A DNA stretch of 52,393 nt, taken from positions 1 through 52,393 of the IMG/VR virus record IMGVR_UViG_3300035228_000496. The stretch is one strand, 5' to 3'. A program made the translations under genes and the position numbers. The notes beneath the pieces were generated by a model. The model was not told where the DNA came from. It did not search any database and saw nothing but the letters and a program-made list of their open reading frames with translations. This stretch comes from a virus. Positions 29,381-38,649 of this stretch are shown piece after piece (the first letter of the stretch is position 1; every line of letters begins with the position of its first letter).

Positions 29381-30211
29381 ATGGCAAAACCATCATCTAG
29401 ACAAGGACTCATAGACTATTGTTTACGTCAACTTGGTGCTCCAATCCTTGAGATTAATGTAGACGACGATCAAATTGATGATCTAGTTGATGATGCCATT
29501 CAATATTTTAATGAGCGTCATTTTGATGGTGTTGAAAAGATGTATCTTAAGTACAAAATCACTGAAGATGATGTAACTAGAGGTACAGCAAAAGGAACTA
29601 CTGGTACAGGAATTGTACAAACAACTGCTACCGATACTTCCAGTAGAACATATAATTTCTATGAAACTGAGAACTATATTCAAGTTCCAGAATCTGTAGT
29701 TGGAATTGAAAAGATTTTTAAATTTGATTCTAGTTCCATTTCTGGTGGAATGTTCAGTATTAAGTATCAACTATTCTTGAATGATCTTTACCATTTCAAT
29801 TCAGTTGAACTTCTTCAATATGCAATGACTAAGAGTTATCTTGAAGATATTGACTTCCTATTGACTCCAGATAAGCAAATAAGATTTAATAAAAGACAAG
29901 ATAGATTATATCTAGATATTGATTGGGGTTCTCAACCTGCGGGAGAATTTATTATACTTGAATGTTATAGAGCATTAGATCCTGCGGCATTCACCCAAAT
30001 CTTTAATGATAGTTGGGTAAAGATGTATCTTACTGCACTTATAAAGAGACAGTGGGGTAGAAATCTCAGTAAGTTCAGAGGTGTTAAACTTCCTGGCGGA
30101 ATTGAACTAAATGGAGGTGAAATTCTACAACAAGCAGAATCAGAAATTGCAGACATTAAAGGAAGAATGATCTCTGAATATGAATTACCACCCCTCGACT
30201 TTATTGGATAA
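29381..30211 (+). CDS. 13: gp13-like neck protein
   Basis: 276 residues, near T4 gp13 (309), directly followed by gp14 as in T4. The start RQGLIDYCLRQLGAPILEIN and the DDDQIDDLVDDAIQYFNERH helix are family hallmarks. The later ILECYRALDP...YNDSWVK-type stretch (here FNDSWVKMYLTALIKRQWG, about residue 208 on) is also conserved. gp13 and gp14 form the neck that closes the portal after packaging and accepts the tail. The stop overlaps the gp14 start by one base. Confidence 0.92.
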   Translation: MAKPSSRQGLIDYCLRQLGAPILEINVDDDQIDDLVDDAIQYFNERHFDGVEKMYLKYKITEDDVTRGTAKGTTGTGIVQTTATDTSSRTYNFYETENYIQVPESVVGIEKIFKFDSSSISGGMFSIKYQLFLNDLYHFNSVELLQYAMTKSYLEDIDFLLTPDKQIRFNKRQDRLYLDIDWGSQPAGEFIILECYRALDPAAFTQIFNDSWVKMYLTALIKRQWGRNLSKFRGVKLPGGIELNGGEILQQAESEIADIKGRMISEYELPPLDFIG

Positions 30212-31329
30212 TGGCACTTAATCCTTTCTTCCAGCAAGGCACTGCTGGAGAGCAGAGACTAATACAAGATTTAGTGAATGAACACCTACAATTTCATGGT
30301 GTAGATGTAACATATATTCCAAGAAAATTTGTTAACAGAAAAACTATAATAGAAGAAGTACAGACTTCAAAGTTTGACGATAATTATAGTATTGAAGCAT
30401 ATGTTAATAATTATGATGGATATTCTGGTGCTGGAGATATTCTAACTAAATTTGGTGTAAGCATTCGTGATGAACTGATGCTCACAATATCAAGAGAAAG
30501 ATTTGAGGAATTTATTGCACCATTTATGGCAGGTCTTGATGATGGAACAGATACTAGTGAAATTCCAACATCTAGTAGACCAAGAGAAGGTGATTTAATA
30601 TACTTCCCGCTCGGACAAAGATTATTTGAAGTTAAGTTTGTTGAGCATGAAGATCCTTTCTATCAGTTAGGGAAAAATTATGTTTATCAACTTAAATGTG
30701 AACTCTTTGAATATGAGGATGAAGTCATCGATACTTCAATCGACTTTATTGATACTCAAGTTCAAGATGAAGGATATATTACTACACTTAATCTAATTGG
30801 TGTTGGTAGAACAGCGACTGCTGTTGCAATTATTCAAGGAACTCAATCAAGTGGATATATTAAAAATATATTCCTAAACAATGATGGTAGCGGGTATACT
30901 TCAATACCAACAATTGGAATAACTACTTCTCCAACTGGTGAAGTTGGTGATAATGCATCTGCTGTCGGTGTTTTAACAACTAAAGGCAATGTAACTTCTC
31001 TAAAAGAAATTTTAATCACTAATGCTGGTGCAGGGTATACTGTTGCCCCAACGATTAGTATAACTGGTGGTGGAGGTGTTGGTGCTGCAGCAACTGCACA
31101 ACTTATAACCAGTGGTTTAGGTGTAATCAGATTCAGCATCACGGATCCTGGTGTTGGATTTGGAACTTCTCCAATAGTTACAATTGATGGACCACCAATT
31201 AATGCACAACCTGTTGATGTTAATGTAACAACAACAGTTCCAGATAATTTCTCATATTCAATTTCTGAGAGATTTGATTCTGAACTTACAAGATTCGATC
31301 AAGAATTGACGTTTGATAAGAATTCATAA
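30211..31329 (+). CDS. 14: gp14-like neck protein with C-terminal beta-repeat extension
   Basis: 372 residues against 256 in T4 gp14. The first ~185 residues match the neck protein. They include NPFFQQGTAGEQRLIQDLVN, VDVTYIPRKFVNRKTIIEE, then FGVSIRDELMLTISRERFEE and PREGDLIYFPLGQRLFEVKF. The extra C-terminal part holds three GxGY/GxGF repeats (NNDGSGYTSIPTIGI, NAGAGYTVAPTISI, DPGVGFGTSPIVTI) linked by Ala/Gly-rich strands. It ends with a short FDSELTRFDQELTF stretch that I recall in cyanophage gp14. The extension probably projects from the neck as a beta module like those in gp7, gp8 and the protein at 37104. Confidence 0.9.
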   Translation: MALNPFFQQGTAGEQRLIQDLVNEHLQFHGVDVTYIPRKFVNRKTIIEEVQTSKFDDNYSIEAYVNNYDGYSGAGDILTKFGVSIRDELMLTISRERFEEFIAPFMAGLDDGTDTSEIPTSSRPREGDLIYFPLGQRLFEVKFVEHEDPFYQLGKNYVYQLKCELFEYEDEVIDTSIDFIDTQVQDEGYITTLNLIGVGRTATAVAIIQGTQSSGYIKNIFLNNDGSGYTSIPTIGITTSPTGEVGDNASAVGVLTTKGNVTSLKEILITNAGAGYTVAPTISITGGGGVGAAATAQLITSGLGVIRFSITDPGVGFGTSPIVTIDGPPINAQPVDVNVTTTVPDNFSYSISERFDSELTRFDQELTFDKNS

Positions 31330-31332
31330 ATA
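31325..31332 (+). promoter_or_regulatory. Late promoter element CATAAATA
   Basis: CATAAATA fits NATAAATA. It includes the TAA stop of gp14 and lies 20 bases before the next ATG (31353). Confidence 0.7.
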
Positions 31333-31352
31333 GAAGAAAGTACGTTTAAATA

Positions 31353-32102
31353 ATGGCACTACTAGGTATATCAACGGGAACAACACCAAATGATGGTACT
31401 GGCGATTCGCTGATTGTTGGTGCCGATAAGGTTAATAAGAATTTTCAAGAAATTTATAATGCTATTGGAAATGGATCTACCATCTTTGCAGGTAGTCCAA
31501 ATATGCAGGTTGGTATCATTACTGCAGGTATTGTTACTGCAACATCACTTTATGGTGATGGATCTAACCTAACAGGTGTTGGTGCCGATGTAACTCTTCA
31601 AGATAATGGAACTGGAATTGGTACAGCGAGAATTATCAATTTTGGAGATTATCTCGACGTATCTTCAATTACTCCAACAGGAATCTGTACAGTAACTTCT
31701 ACATTTGTTGGTAGTAATCAACTTGGAGTAAGAACTGATATTTCACAGACAACAGGTTCAATTGCAGATGATGCAGCAGCAAATATTCAGTTTGCTGGAT
31801 TTAAATCATATACACTTTATAAAGTTCAAACTTCTGCCGCTGCTTGGGTTACATTATATACAAATTCAACAACAAGAACTGCAGATGCAAGTAGAAATAT
31901 AAACACAGACCCAGCAAACGGTTCTGGTGTAATTGCTGAAGTTATTACAACTGGAGCACAAACTCAATTAATTACTCCGGCAACTATTGGATTTAATGAT
32001 GATAATCCTGTTGCAACTACAATTTACGCTAAAGTAGTTAATAAGAGCGGAAGTACACAAAATATTACAGCAACTTTAACTATCCTTCAATTAGAAACCT
32101 GA
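31353..32102 (+). CDS. Fibre-like protein with gp10-type N-terminal domain
   Basis: 249 residues. The start GISTGTTPNDGTGDSL and VNKNFQEIYNAIGNG match the N-terminal attachment motif of T4 gp10 (DDGTGDYL...INENFDELY), also found at the base of other phage fibres. Next is a repeat-like ITAGIVTATSLYGDGSNLTG that recurs in trimeric cyanophage fibres. The last ~120 residues (VQTSAAAWVTLYTNSTTRTA onward, to TATLTILQLET) form a beta-rich head domain. It probably adds a small fibre at neck or baseplate. The stop overlaps the next start by one base, coupling it to the protease gene. Confidence 0.65.
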   Translation: MALLGISTGTTPNDGTGDSLIVGADKVNKNFQEIYNAIGNGSTIFAGSPNMQVGIITAGIVTATSLYGDGSNLTGVGADVTLQDNGTGIGTARIINFGDYLDVSSITPTGICTVTSTFVGSNQLGVRTDISQTTGSIADDAAANIQFAGFKSYTLYKVQTSAAAWVTLYTNSTTRTADASRNINTDPANGSGVIAEVITTGAQTQLITPATIGFNDDNPVATTIYAKVVNKSGSTQNITATLTILQLET

Positions 32103-33826
32103 TGGAAGAATATATTGTAGTCACTAAAGATCAACATTGTCTCCAGTCATTATATGATGACTTAGAGACTTCTGGTGGAACATCCACCGTTCCAGAAAGA
32201 TCTGTAGAATGTTGTAAAAGAAAACCTGCAAGCAGAAGTACACATTACATGCTCAATCAAGAAGAGGTGGAAGTACTTCTAAATGATGATAGAGTGGAAG
32301 GAATAGATTGTAAACAAATTTTAGATGAACAGATAAAGACTCCATTTTATGAGCAGCAATCAGATTTCTTTAATAAAGGAGCAGGAAACGATTCATCCCA
32401 TATAAATTGGGGTCTCTTGAGATGTACTGAGGGAGAAAATAGATATGCTTGGGGTGCTGACGGTATTCCAACACAAGCAGGTATTGCAACTGTAACTCAG
32501 ACTGGAAGAAATGTTGATGTTGTAATCGTAGATACTATTATAGATCCAAACGATCCAGAATTTGCAGTTAATTCAGATGGAACTGGTGGTTCTAGAGTAA
32601 TTCAATATAATTGGTTTCAACATAATCCACAAGTCACTGGCGGATCTGCGGGCACTTACGATTATAATCTAATTCCGTCAGACAATCATGGTAATCATGT
32701 TGCAGGAACTGTTGCAGGAAATACTCAGGGTTGGGCAAGAGGTGCTAATATTTACAACTTCAGTCCATTTGGAGGAGATGGTGTAAATAATACCAATCCA
32801 GACCCAAGTGGAGCGGATACGTATGAATATATTTTACAATTCCACTTAAACAAACCAGTTAATCCAAAAACTGGTAAACAAAATCCTACAATTATCAATA
32901 ATAGTTGGGGAGCGATAATTACTAGATCGCGATCTCCACAATCAGAAACTGATCCAAATAAAGTTGATTTTATAGATCATGAAGGAACCAGAATTGAAGG
33001 ACCACTGACAGATGCTCAGTTAGAACAGTATGGTGTAATGGACTTTACCACGTCTGGTGGAGCCTTTGGTGCAGGAATTGTAAAAATGGGTGCCTCTAGT
33101 AACAGTGGACGAGCAGCAATAGTAGATTGTTTAACTGCAGGAGTACTTGTGTTTAGTTCTGCAGGAAATTCAAAATATAAAATAGTCAAACAGGGTGATC
33201 CAGATTATAATAATCAATATGGTGGGTATACAACCTCTTTTGGTGGTGCATATAGATTTAGTAGTACATATCATACGGGAAATTATGTAGCAACTAGTGG
33301 AACTACAATTATTGTTGGTGCAACAAACTCTGCAGTTGTAGATGCTAAAAGATCGTTCAGTGATTGTGGACCTGCTGTTGGTGTATATGGACCAGGAACA
33401 AATATTCAATCATCTGGATTGAGTAGTGGTGTACCAGATCCAAGAAATTCAGCGTATAAAAGACTTAAACTCAATGGAACGAGTATGTCTTGTCCACAGG
33501 TTACTGGAGTAGTTGCTTGTCTTTTAGAAAGATATCCAGAAATAACTCAGGCACTAGGACAATCTGGATATGGTGGTCCAAAAGTTTCAGGTTCAAATGA
33601 TGTTCAAGATTATATTGATGAATATTGGAGTAAGAATCAACTCTTAGATACTGGTGGAAATTATACTGATGAAAACTCTTTACAGGGTGGACCTAATGTA
33701 TATTTAAAATTCCAAAGAGAACGAGAGTATAGTGGTCAAATGACACCAACTCATAAAATGTGGTTTATTAGACCATCAAGTGGAAGTGTTTGGCCAAGGA
33801 AACCTCCAACTAGATATGAGAGATAG
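32102..33826 (+). CDS. Subtilisin-family (S8) serine protease
   Basis: 574 residues with a complete subtilase active site: Asp144 (VDVVIVDT), His196 (DNHGNHVAGTVAG), oxyanion Asn356 (VFSSAGNS) and Ser461 (NGTSMSCPQVTGV). IINNSWG before Asn356 is also typical. The first ~100 residues contain LNQEEVEVLLNDDRVEGID, a prodomain-like motif that in other subtilases precedes the mature enzyme. No signal peptide is seen, so it would act in the infected cell or be carried in the virion. The 45-residue tail is rich in Pro and Arg. It sits between a fibre-like gene (one-base overlap) and a large unknown gene with a late promoter between them. Substrate unknown: a virion protein, host surface protein or its own neighbour. 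Confidence 0.92.
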   Translation: MEEYIVVTKDQHCLQSLYDDLETSGGTSTVPERSVECCKRKPASRSTHYMLNQEEVEVLLNDDRVEGIDCKQILDEQIKTPFYEQQSDFFNKGAGNDSSHINWGLLRCTEGENRYAWGADGIPTQAGIATVTQTGRNVDVVIVDTIIDPNDPEFAVNSDGTGGSRVIQYNWFQHNPQVTGGSAGTYDYNLIPSDNHGNHVAGTVAGNTQGWARGANIYNFSPFGGDGVNNTNPDPSGADTYEYILQFHLNKPVNPKTGKQNPTIINNSWGAIITRSRSPQSETDPNKVDFIDHEGTRIEGPLTDAQLEQYGVMDFTTSGGAFGAGIVKMGASSNSGRAAIVDCLTAGVLVFSSAGNSKYKIVKQGDPDYNNQYGGYTTSFGGAYRFSSTYHTGNYVATSGTTIIVGATNSAVVDAKRSFSDCGPAVGVYGPGTNIQSSGLSSGVPDPRNSAYKRLKLNGTSMSCPQVTGVVACLLERYPEITQALGQSGYGGPKVSGSNDVQDYIDEYWSKNQLLDTGGNYTDENSLQGGPNVYLKFQREREYSGQMTPTHKMWFIRPSSGSVWPRKPPTRYER

Positions 33827-33834
33827 GATAAATA
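33827..33834 (+). promoter_or_regulatory. Late promoter element GATAAATA
   Basis: GATAAATA starts directly after the protease stop (TAG) and lies 21 bases before the ATG at 33856. Confidence 0.65.
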
Positions 33835-33855
33835 GTAAAAAAACTATTCGTCATA

Positions 33856-36800
33856 ATGCCAGCAGAAAGAGAAAATAAATTTGCTAGAGCTAGGCATCAT
33901 TTGAGGTCCACTCATTTGTTAGAAGGTCCTACAAATAATACTTCTGGATATTTTACAATTGAACCAGAAGTCTTTGAAACTATTCCAGCAGTTCGTGCTG
34001 CCCTAAATTTAGGGGCAGATGATTCCTCTCTAGTAGGAAAAGACACTTCTGGTTTATTTGATAATTTAGGTAATTCATTGGCAGAAGGTCCACCAGGAGA
34101 TAGTAGTTATATTCTAGGACCAATGGTTAGTGTTTACTTTCCAGATGGTGATTATAGTGCTATTGGATATATTCAAAAAGATACAAGAAAAGTAATTAAT
34201 CTTGCTAGAATCCCAGGCACAGTTAGTGGTTGGGGTATTGGTGGTAATGTTGAAGGATTTACAAGTTATAGTCAACTTACGTTAGAACAGGCTCTATGGT
34301 ATAGGGATAAATTAATTAATGGAAATACATCTTCATATAGAGTATTTTATATTGGTGTTTTTGAGCAATTAAATTCCGAAAATCCAAATGTTACCGATGA
34401 CAGTGCAGGAGTTGATGTTGATGAATATGGTAGATGGATAGGAGATATTATTGATGCTGGATATGTTATAGATCCAGAAACAAAGAAATTAGTTAAAAAA
34501 GGTAAAAAGGGTCCAGATCCTGATATGCCTCCTGGTATTGCAAACCCAATCGTTCAGAAATTAAAGGATAAACTTAAGAAAGGTGAAAATTTAACTATAG
34601 ATGACTTCCCATCGGCGGCAGATTTTTCTGCGTTTAAAAATGGTGGAGGAAATGCTGCACTGAGAGATGGAAAAACTATTGGTGACGTAATTAGACAAGG
34701 TATCATAAACATTAATGGTGCTGATAGTGGTGCTAGACTTGCAGATTTTGATGATTATATGGGTCCAGCATTTGGAAATGATTCTGTAGCAAATAGTGAA
34801 AGACAAAAAGCAGTAGATGCTAGAAATGATGCGATTTATGATTATTGGAAAAATAATTATAAACCAGACAAGTCTGTTAATCCAGATGGTCTTACTCAAA
34901 AACAAATAGATGATATGCCGGACTGGTATAAGGACGTATCCACTCATCCAGATCCAAAAAATTATACTGGAGGATTTAAAGACACTCCTGTTGGTCAGGC
35001 AGTTAATGACTTTATGTATGACCCAACTCACGGGTGGTGGAGACAGGCAGTTTTAGATTTTGGTGTAGGAGCTATTTCGCAAGCTGTTGGTAGACCAGGT
35101 GGTAGTATGCCAACACCAAGAAGACCAACAATTGGTGCTACTGGTATGAATCAACCAGGATACAGAGCAATTACTGGTGGTGAAAGATTCCAAGTTCCAC
35201 AAGGAGGTGGATTAATAGGAAAAGGTTCTAGACCAATATTGGGTAGAGGTGCATATTCTGCTGACCAAGTTGGTCAAGTTGGACCTGGTGGACTAAGACC
35301 TGGTTCTGGTGCTTCTAGATATGCACAACCTGGTGGTGGTGTTGTTGGTAGTATTGTTCCACCTGGCGCAAGAGGAACAAGAATTATTGAACCACAGAAA
35401 GTTGTTTCAGGACCAACTTTTGATAAGGGTCGAGATCTTGCATCAAGAGTTGCTAAAGGACAATATCCTAACAGTTCTTCGGCAAGTCGGACAAGACAAG
35501 ATATGATTGATGCAGGATTTCCTAAAGGACAATCCTCAATTTCTTATGATCAGTTGCCACAAAAACCATCTATGAAACCAAATGGCAAGTCTTTTGATGC
35601 TTTTTCTAGAGCAGCATTAGGGGCTGGTGCAGCATTTGGAGCGTCAGAACTTCTTGCACCAAGTCCCGCTGAGGGAGCAAGAAACTTATCTTCAAATGAA
35701 GGACAATCTAGATTGCAAGGTAAACTGGGATCTGAATTTTCTCTTGGAGATAAAATTCAAGCTGGTGGAGATCACGTAAGATATCCAATTTTACAAAATG
35801 GAAAACCTGTTATCGATCCAAGAACTAATAAACCAAGAGAAGTTGGTGGTGGTGTTAGAGGTGGTAGAGTATCTGGTTCATTTGAATCGGGTATTGATGA
35901 TTTTGTACGTGATTATGAGAGTGGATTTAAAGGAGATGTTCAGAAGGGAAAACCATCTGGTACCACACGATTTGATAATACAACTAAAAAACCTATAACT
36001 AGAACTGCCTCTAAAGTACAACCCAAACCAACTAAAAGAACGACAATTAGGTCGATGCCTGCTAGTATGATGGGCAAACCTCCAGTATCCAAACCTCAAG
36101 TTCAACGACCTGAAGTAAATCCACTGAATACAGATCCATATAAGTTATATAATCCGTCTAAAGGATCAAGTCAAAATCTTCAAAAGTCTCTTGGTAGATT
36201 TAATAGAGGATATATGCCGAAGGGTCCTATAAGATTCTCTCATGAACTTGAGGGTCAAATGCTTGCAGAAAATCGCAGCAGAATTTTGCGTGAAGTTAAA
36301 AAACCCTATCAGTTACCAGAAGTAAAGACTGAAAAAGTAAAGTATCGTCCTAAAGTTAATAAAACGGAAACAAGATCTGTTGGCGATGGTCTTATGAAGA
36401 AAGCAGAAGTTCCAACGTCTTTCAAGAGACTTGAGGATAGTATGTGGAAAAAGCAAGATCGTCATTGGAATGAGAGACACTCTCAAGAAAGAAAGAATAT
36501 GATTCTAGATACAGTTGGAACTTCAGATCATGCTTGGGAGTATATTACAGATCGTAGTGCATCTGGCAATGATGCAAAGATGTATGAGCACTTTGGTAAT
36601 GGTATAAAAAATCAAATTATTGAAAAGAAAAAGATTGGTAATGACTATATTATCAAAATGTATAATGAACAGGGAAAGGTTGAAACTGTGACCCAATCAA
36701 TTCTTAATGAAAGACTTCAAAGACAATATGAATTAAAAGAGCAAGAAACTATCTACGCTCCTAAAGATCCTTTAGTTGCAAGAATTAGGAACAAGTTGTA

Positions 36801-37083
36801 TTCACAAATAGATTATCCAAATAAACCAGCAAAACTTGGATATCCAGATGAACCACCTAAACAAATGATAGGTGGATATCATCCAGATTTTGGAGATAGA
36901 CATTCTTATTACAATAGATTAGATAGACATAGTGCGGATACTATGCAGAATGCTCCTACTAAAGATTTAAAAATTGATGGGAAAGTTCAAAAACAAACAA
37001 CAAGGCAAAAAGCATTGAATATTGTTAATAATATAAGATCCGCAAAAGCAGAGTATGCAAAGGCAACAAAGAAAAATAAATAG
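33856..37083 (+). CDS. Large unrecognised late protein, possible virion component
   Basis: 1075 residues that I do not recognise. Visible parts: a charged start (RENKFARARHHLRSTHLLEG); a compact segment at 85-175 with VSVYFPDGDYSAIGYIQKDT and LTLEQALWYRDKLI; a Lys/Pro hinge near 210-235; a helical stretch with DARNDAIYDYWKNNY and MPDWYKDVSTHPDP. A Gly/Pro/Arg-rich low-complexity zone follows (about 415-520), then a hydrophobic Ala/Gly helix at about 583-604 (AALGAGAAFGASELLAP), then a basic Pro-rich region. The last ~220 residues are charged, with WKKQDRHWNERHSQERK and a GYPDEPPK segment. The late promoter and block position between gp14 and gp15 suggest a virion or assembly protein. Link to the upstream protease (substrate, partner) is inference. 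Confidence 0.6.
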   Translation: MPAERENKFARARHHLRSTHLLEGPTNNTSGYFTIEPEVFETIPAVRAALNLGADDSSLVGKDTSGLFDNLGNSLAEGPPGDSSYILGPMVSVYFPDGDYSAIGYIQKDTRKVINLARIPGTVSGWGIGGNVEGFTSYSQLTLEQALWYRDKLINGNTSSYRVFYIGVFEQLNSENPNVTDDSAGVDVDEYGRWIGDIIDAGYVIDPETKKLVKKGKKGPDPDMPPGIANPIVQKLKDKLKKGENLTIDDFPSAADFSAFKNGGGNAALRDGKTIGDVIRQGIININGADSGARLADFDDYMGPAFGNDSVANSERQKAVDARNDAIYDYWKNNYKPDKSVNPDGLTQKQIDDMPDWYKDVSTHPDPKNYTGGFKDTPVGQAVNDFMYDPTHGWWRQAVLDFGVGAISQAVGRPGGSMPTPRRPTIGATGMNQPGYRAITGGERFQVPQGGGLIGKGSRPILGRGAYSADQVGQVGPGGLRPGSGASRYAQPGGGVVGSIVPPGARGTRIIEPQKVVSGPTFDKGRDLASRVAKGQYPNSSSASRTRQDMIDAGFPKGQSSISYDQLPQKPSMKPNGKSFDAFSRAALGAGAAFGASELLAPSPAEGARNLSSNEGQSRLQGKLGSEFSLGDKIQAGGDHVRYPILQNGKPVIDPRTNKPREVGGGVRGGRVSGSFESGIDDFVRDYESGFKGDVQKGKPSGTTRFDNTTKKPITRTASKVQPKPTKRTTIRSMPASMMGKPPVSKPQVQRPEVNPLNTDPYKLYNPSKGSSQNLQKSLGRFNRGYMPKGPIRFSHELEGQMLAENRSRILREVKKPYQLPEVKTEKVKYRPKVNKTETRSVGDGLMKKAEVPTSFKRLEDSMWKKQDRHWNERHSQERKNMILDTVGTSDHAWEYITDRSASGNDAKMYEHFGNGIKNQIIEKKKIGNDYIIKMYNEQGKVETVTQSILNERLQRQYELKEQETIYAPKDPLVARIRNKLYSQIDYPNKPAKLGYPDEPPKQMIGGYHPDFGDRHSYYNRLDRHSADTMQNAPTKDLKIDGKVQKQTTRQKALNIVNNIRSAKAEYAKATKKNK
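37075..37082 (+). promoter_or_regulatory. Late promoter element AATAAATA
   Basis: AATAAATA, overlapping the last codons and TAG stop of the upstream gene, 21 bases before the ATG at 37104. Confidence 0.7.
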
Positions 37084-37103
37084 TTCGTTGGTATATCAAT
37101 AAG

Positions 37104-37799
37104 ATGGCAAGAACAATACCAGGATCAGGGGCAGTAGTATCAGCAAACTTCAATACCAACTTTGGGGTATCAGGTTTCACAATATCTAATGGTGGTACTG
37201 GTTATGCATCAACAGATCCTCCAAGAATTGATATAACAGGAACTACAGCACCATCTGCATCTGGTTCTTTTTATCCAATCATAGTTAATGGTGTAATACA
37301 ATCTATTAAGGTATTGACCGCTGGTTCTGGGTATTTCCCATTAGTATCTACAGCATCAACTGCTGTTGGTATTTCTTCCATAGGATATGATGGAAACTCT
37401 AAAGTTCTCAAATCGATTTTACTTAGAGATGCAGGTAAAGGATATAGTCAATCACCAACAGTAACAATTTCAGATCCAGAATCAATATCTGGTATTGGAA
37501 CGTATCAATTTAATGAAATTGTTATTGGATCTAGATCTGGTATCAGAGCAAGAGTAAAGGAGTGGGATGCTGATACGTTGATTCTTAAAGTTGCTAATGT
37601 TGGCACATCTAAGACTGCACCAGATGGTAAGTTCTTTAATGGTGAATCTATCGTAGGTGAAACATCTGGAGCAAGTTATGCTACCAGAAATTATGTACAG
37701 GACGATACTTATGATAAATATACCGAGAACGATGAATTTGAGACTCTCGGAGATAGTCTTATAGACTTCACGGAAACTAATCCCTTTGGAACTTTCTAA
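37104..37799 (+). CDS. Beta-repeat virion protein (GxGY family)
   Basis: 231 residues with three GxGY repeats: ISNGGTGYASTDPPRIDI, VLTAGSGYFPLVS and LRDAGKGYSQSPTVTI. They are followed by a segment (IVIGSRSGIRARVKEWDADT) with a VGETSGASYATRNYV turn and an acidic tail ending NPFGTF. The repeats match those in the gp14 extension, gp7 and gp8. It is probably a small structural protein at the neck/tail junction. The stop overlaps the gp15 start by one base, so it is translationally coupled to the tail terminator. No T4 equivalent known to me. Confidence 0.65.
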   Translation: MARTIPGSGAVVSANFNTNFGVSGFTISNGGTGYASTDPPRIDITGTTAPSASGSFYPIIVNGVIQSIKVLTAGSGYFPLVSTASTAVGISSIGYDGNSKVLKSILLRDAGKGYSQSPTVTISDPESISGIGTYQFNEIVIGSRSGIRARVKEWDADTLILKVANVGTSKTAPDGKFFNGESIVGETSGASYATRNYVQDDTYDKYTENDEFETLGDSLIDFTETNPFGTF

Positions 37800-38644
37800 T
37801 GTTAGGTCAGTATTATTACCACGAAATAGTTAGAAAAACTATTATAGCGTTTGGAACGTTATTTAATGATATTCATATTCGTCATCAAGATGGTGATGAT
37901 AATGATATTAGTGATATGAAAGTTCCTTTGGCATATGGTCCCAGTCAGAAATTTTTAGCAAGACTTACTCAACAGTCAGATTTAAATAAGGCAGTTCAAA
38001 TAAGTATGCCAAGGATGTCATTTGAGATGACATCAATTCAATATGACTCTACTAGAAAATCTAGTCTTATTCAGACATTTAAAACTTGTGATGACGGCAG
38101 TAAAGTAAAGAAAGTCTTTATGCCTGTTCCATATAACATTGGATTTGAACTCAATATTCTGTCTAAATTAAATGACGATTCACTTCAAATTCTTGAGCAA
38201 GTTTTACCATATTTTCAACCACATTTCAATTTGACTGTAGATTTAGTTCAGTCTATTGGAGAAAAAAGAGATATTCCTATTGTCCTCGAATCAGTAAATT
38301 TTCAAGATGATTATGAAGGAAACTTTGATACACGCAGAGCACTGATACATACTTTACAGTTTACTGCTAAAACATATCTGTTTGGTCCTATCGCAGATAG
38401 CAGTGATGGTCTTATCCGTAAGGTTCAAGTTGATGTCTACGGTAGCACTGATCGTGCAACTGCTAAACGTGAAATGCGCTACACAGTCACACCAACTGCT
38501 AAGGAAGATAAGAATGCTGATGGTGTAATCGATCAAGCAGATCATGATCTTCTTATGCCAGGTGACAACTTTGGATTTGATGAAGACTGGCAGTTCTTGG
38601 GTGATGGTAAGAAGTATAGTCCAACTAGAAAAACGGATATCTAA
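37799..38644 (+). CDS. 15: gp15-like tail terminator (sheath stabiliser)
   Basis: 281 residues, near T4 gp15 (272). Characteristic sequence includes YYYHEIVRKTIIAFGTLFND at the start, then DMKVPLAYGPSQKFLARL and ISMPRMSFEMTSIQYDSTRK, and later VPYNIGFELNILSKLNDDSL. gp15 forms a hexameric ring on the top of the tail and joins the neck (gp13/gp14). Upstream overlap is one base; gp16 follows five bases later. Confidence 0.93.
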   Translation: MLGQYYYHEIVRKTIIAFGTLFNDIHIRHQDGDDNDISDMKVPLAYGPSQKFLARLTQQSDLNKAVQISMPRMSFEMTSIQYDSTRKSSLIQTFKTCDDGSKVKKVFMPVPYNIGFELNILSKLNDDSLQILEQVLPYFQPHFNLTVDLVQSIGEKRDIPIVLESVNFQDDYEGNFDTRRALIHTLQFTAKTYLFGPIADSSDGLIRKVQVDVYGSTDRATAKREMRYTVTPTAKEDKNADGVIDQADHDLLMPGDNFGFDEDWQFLGDGKKYSPTRKTDI

Positions 38645-38649
38645 TAATC

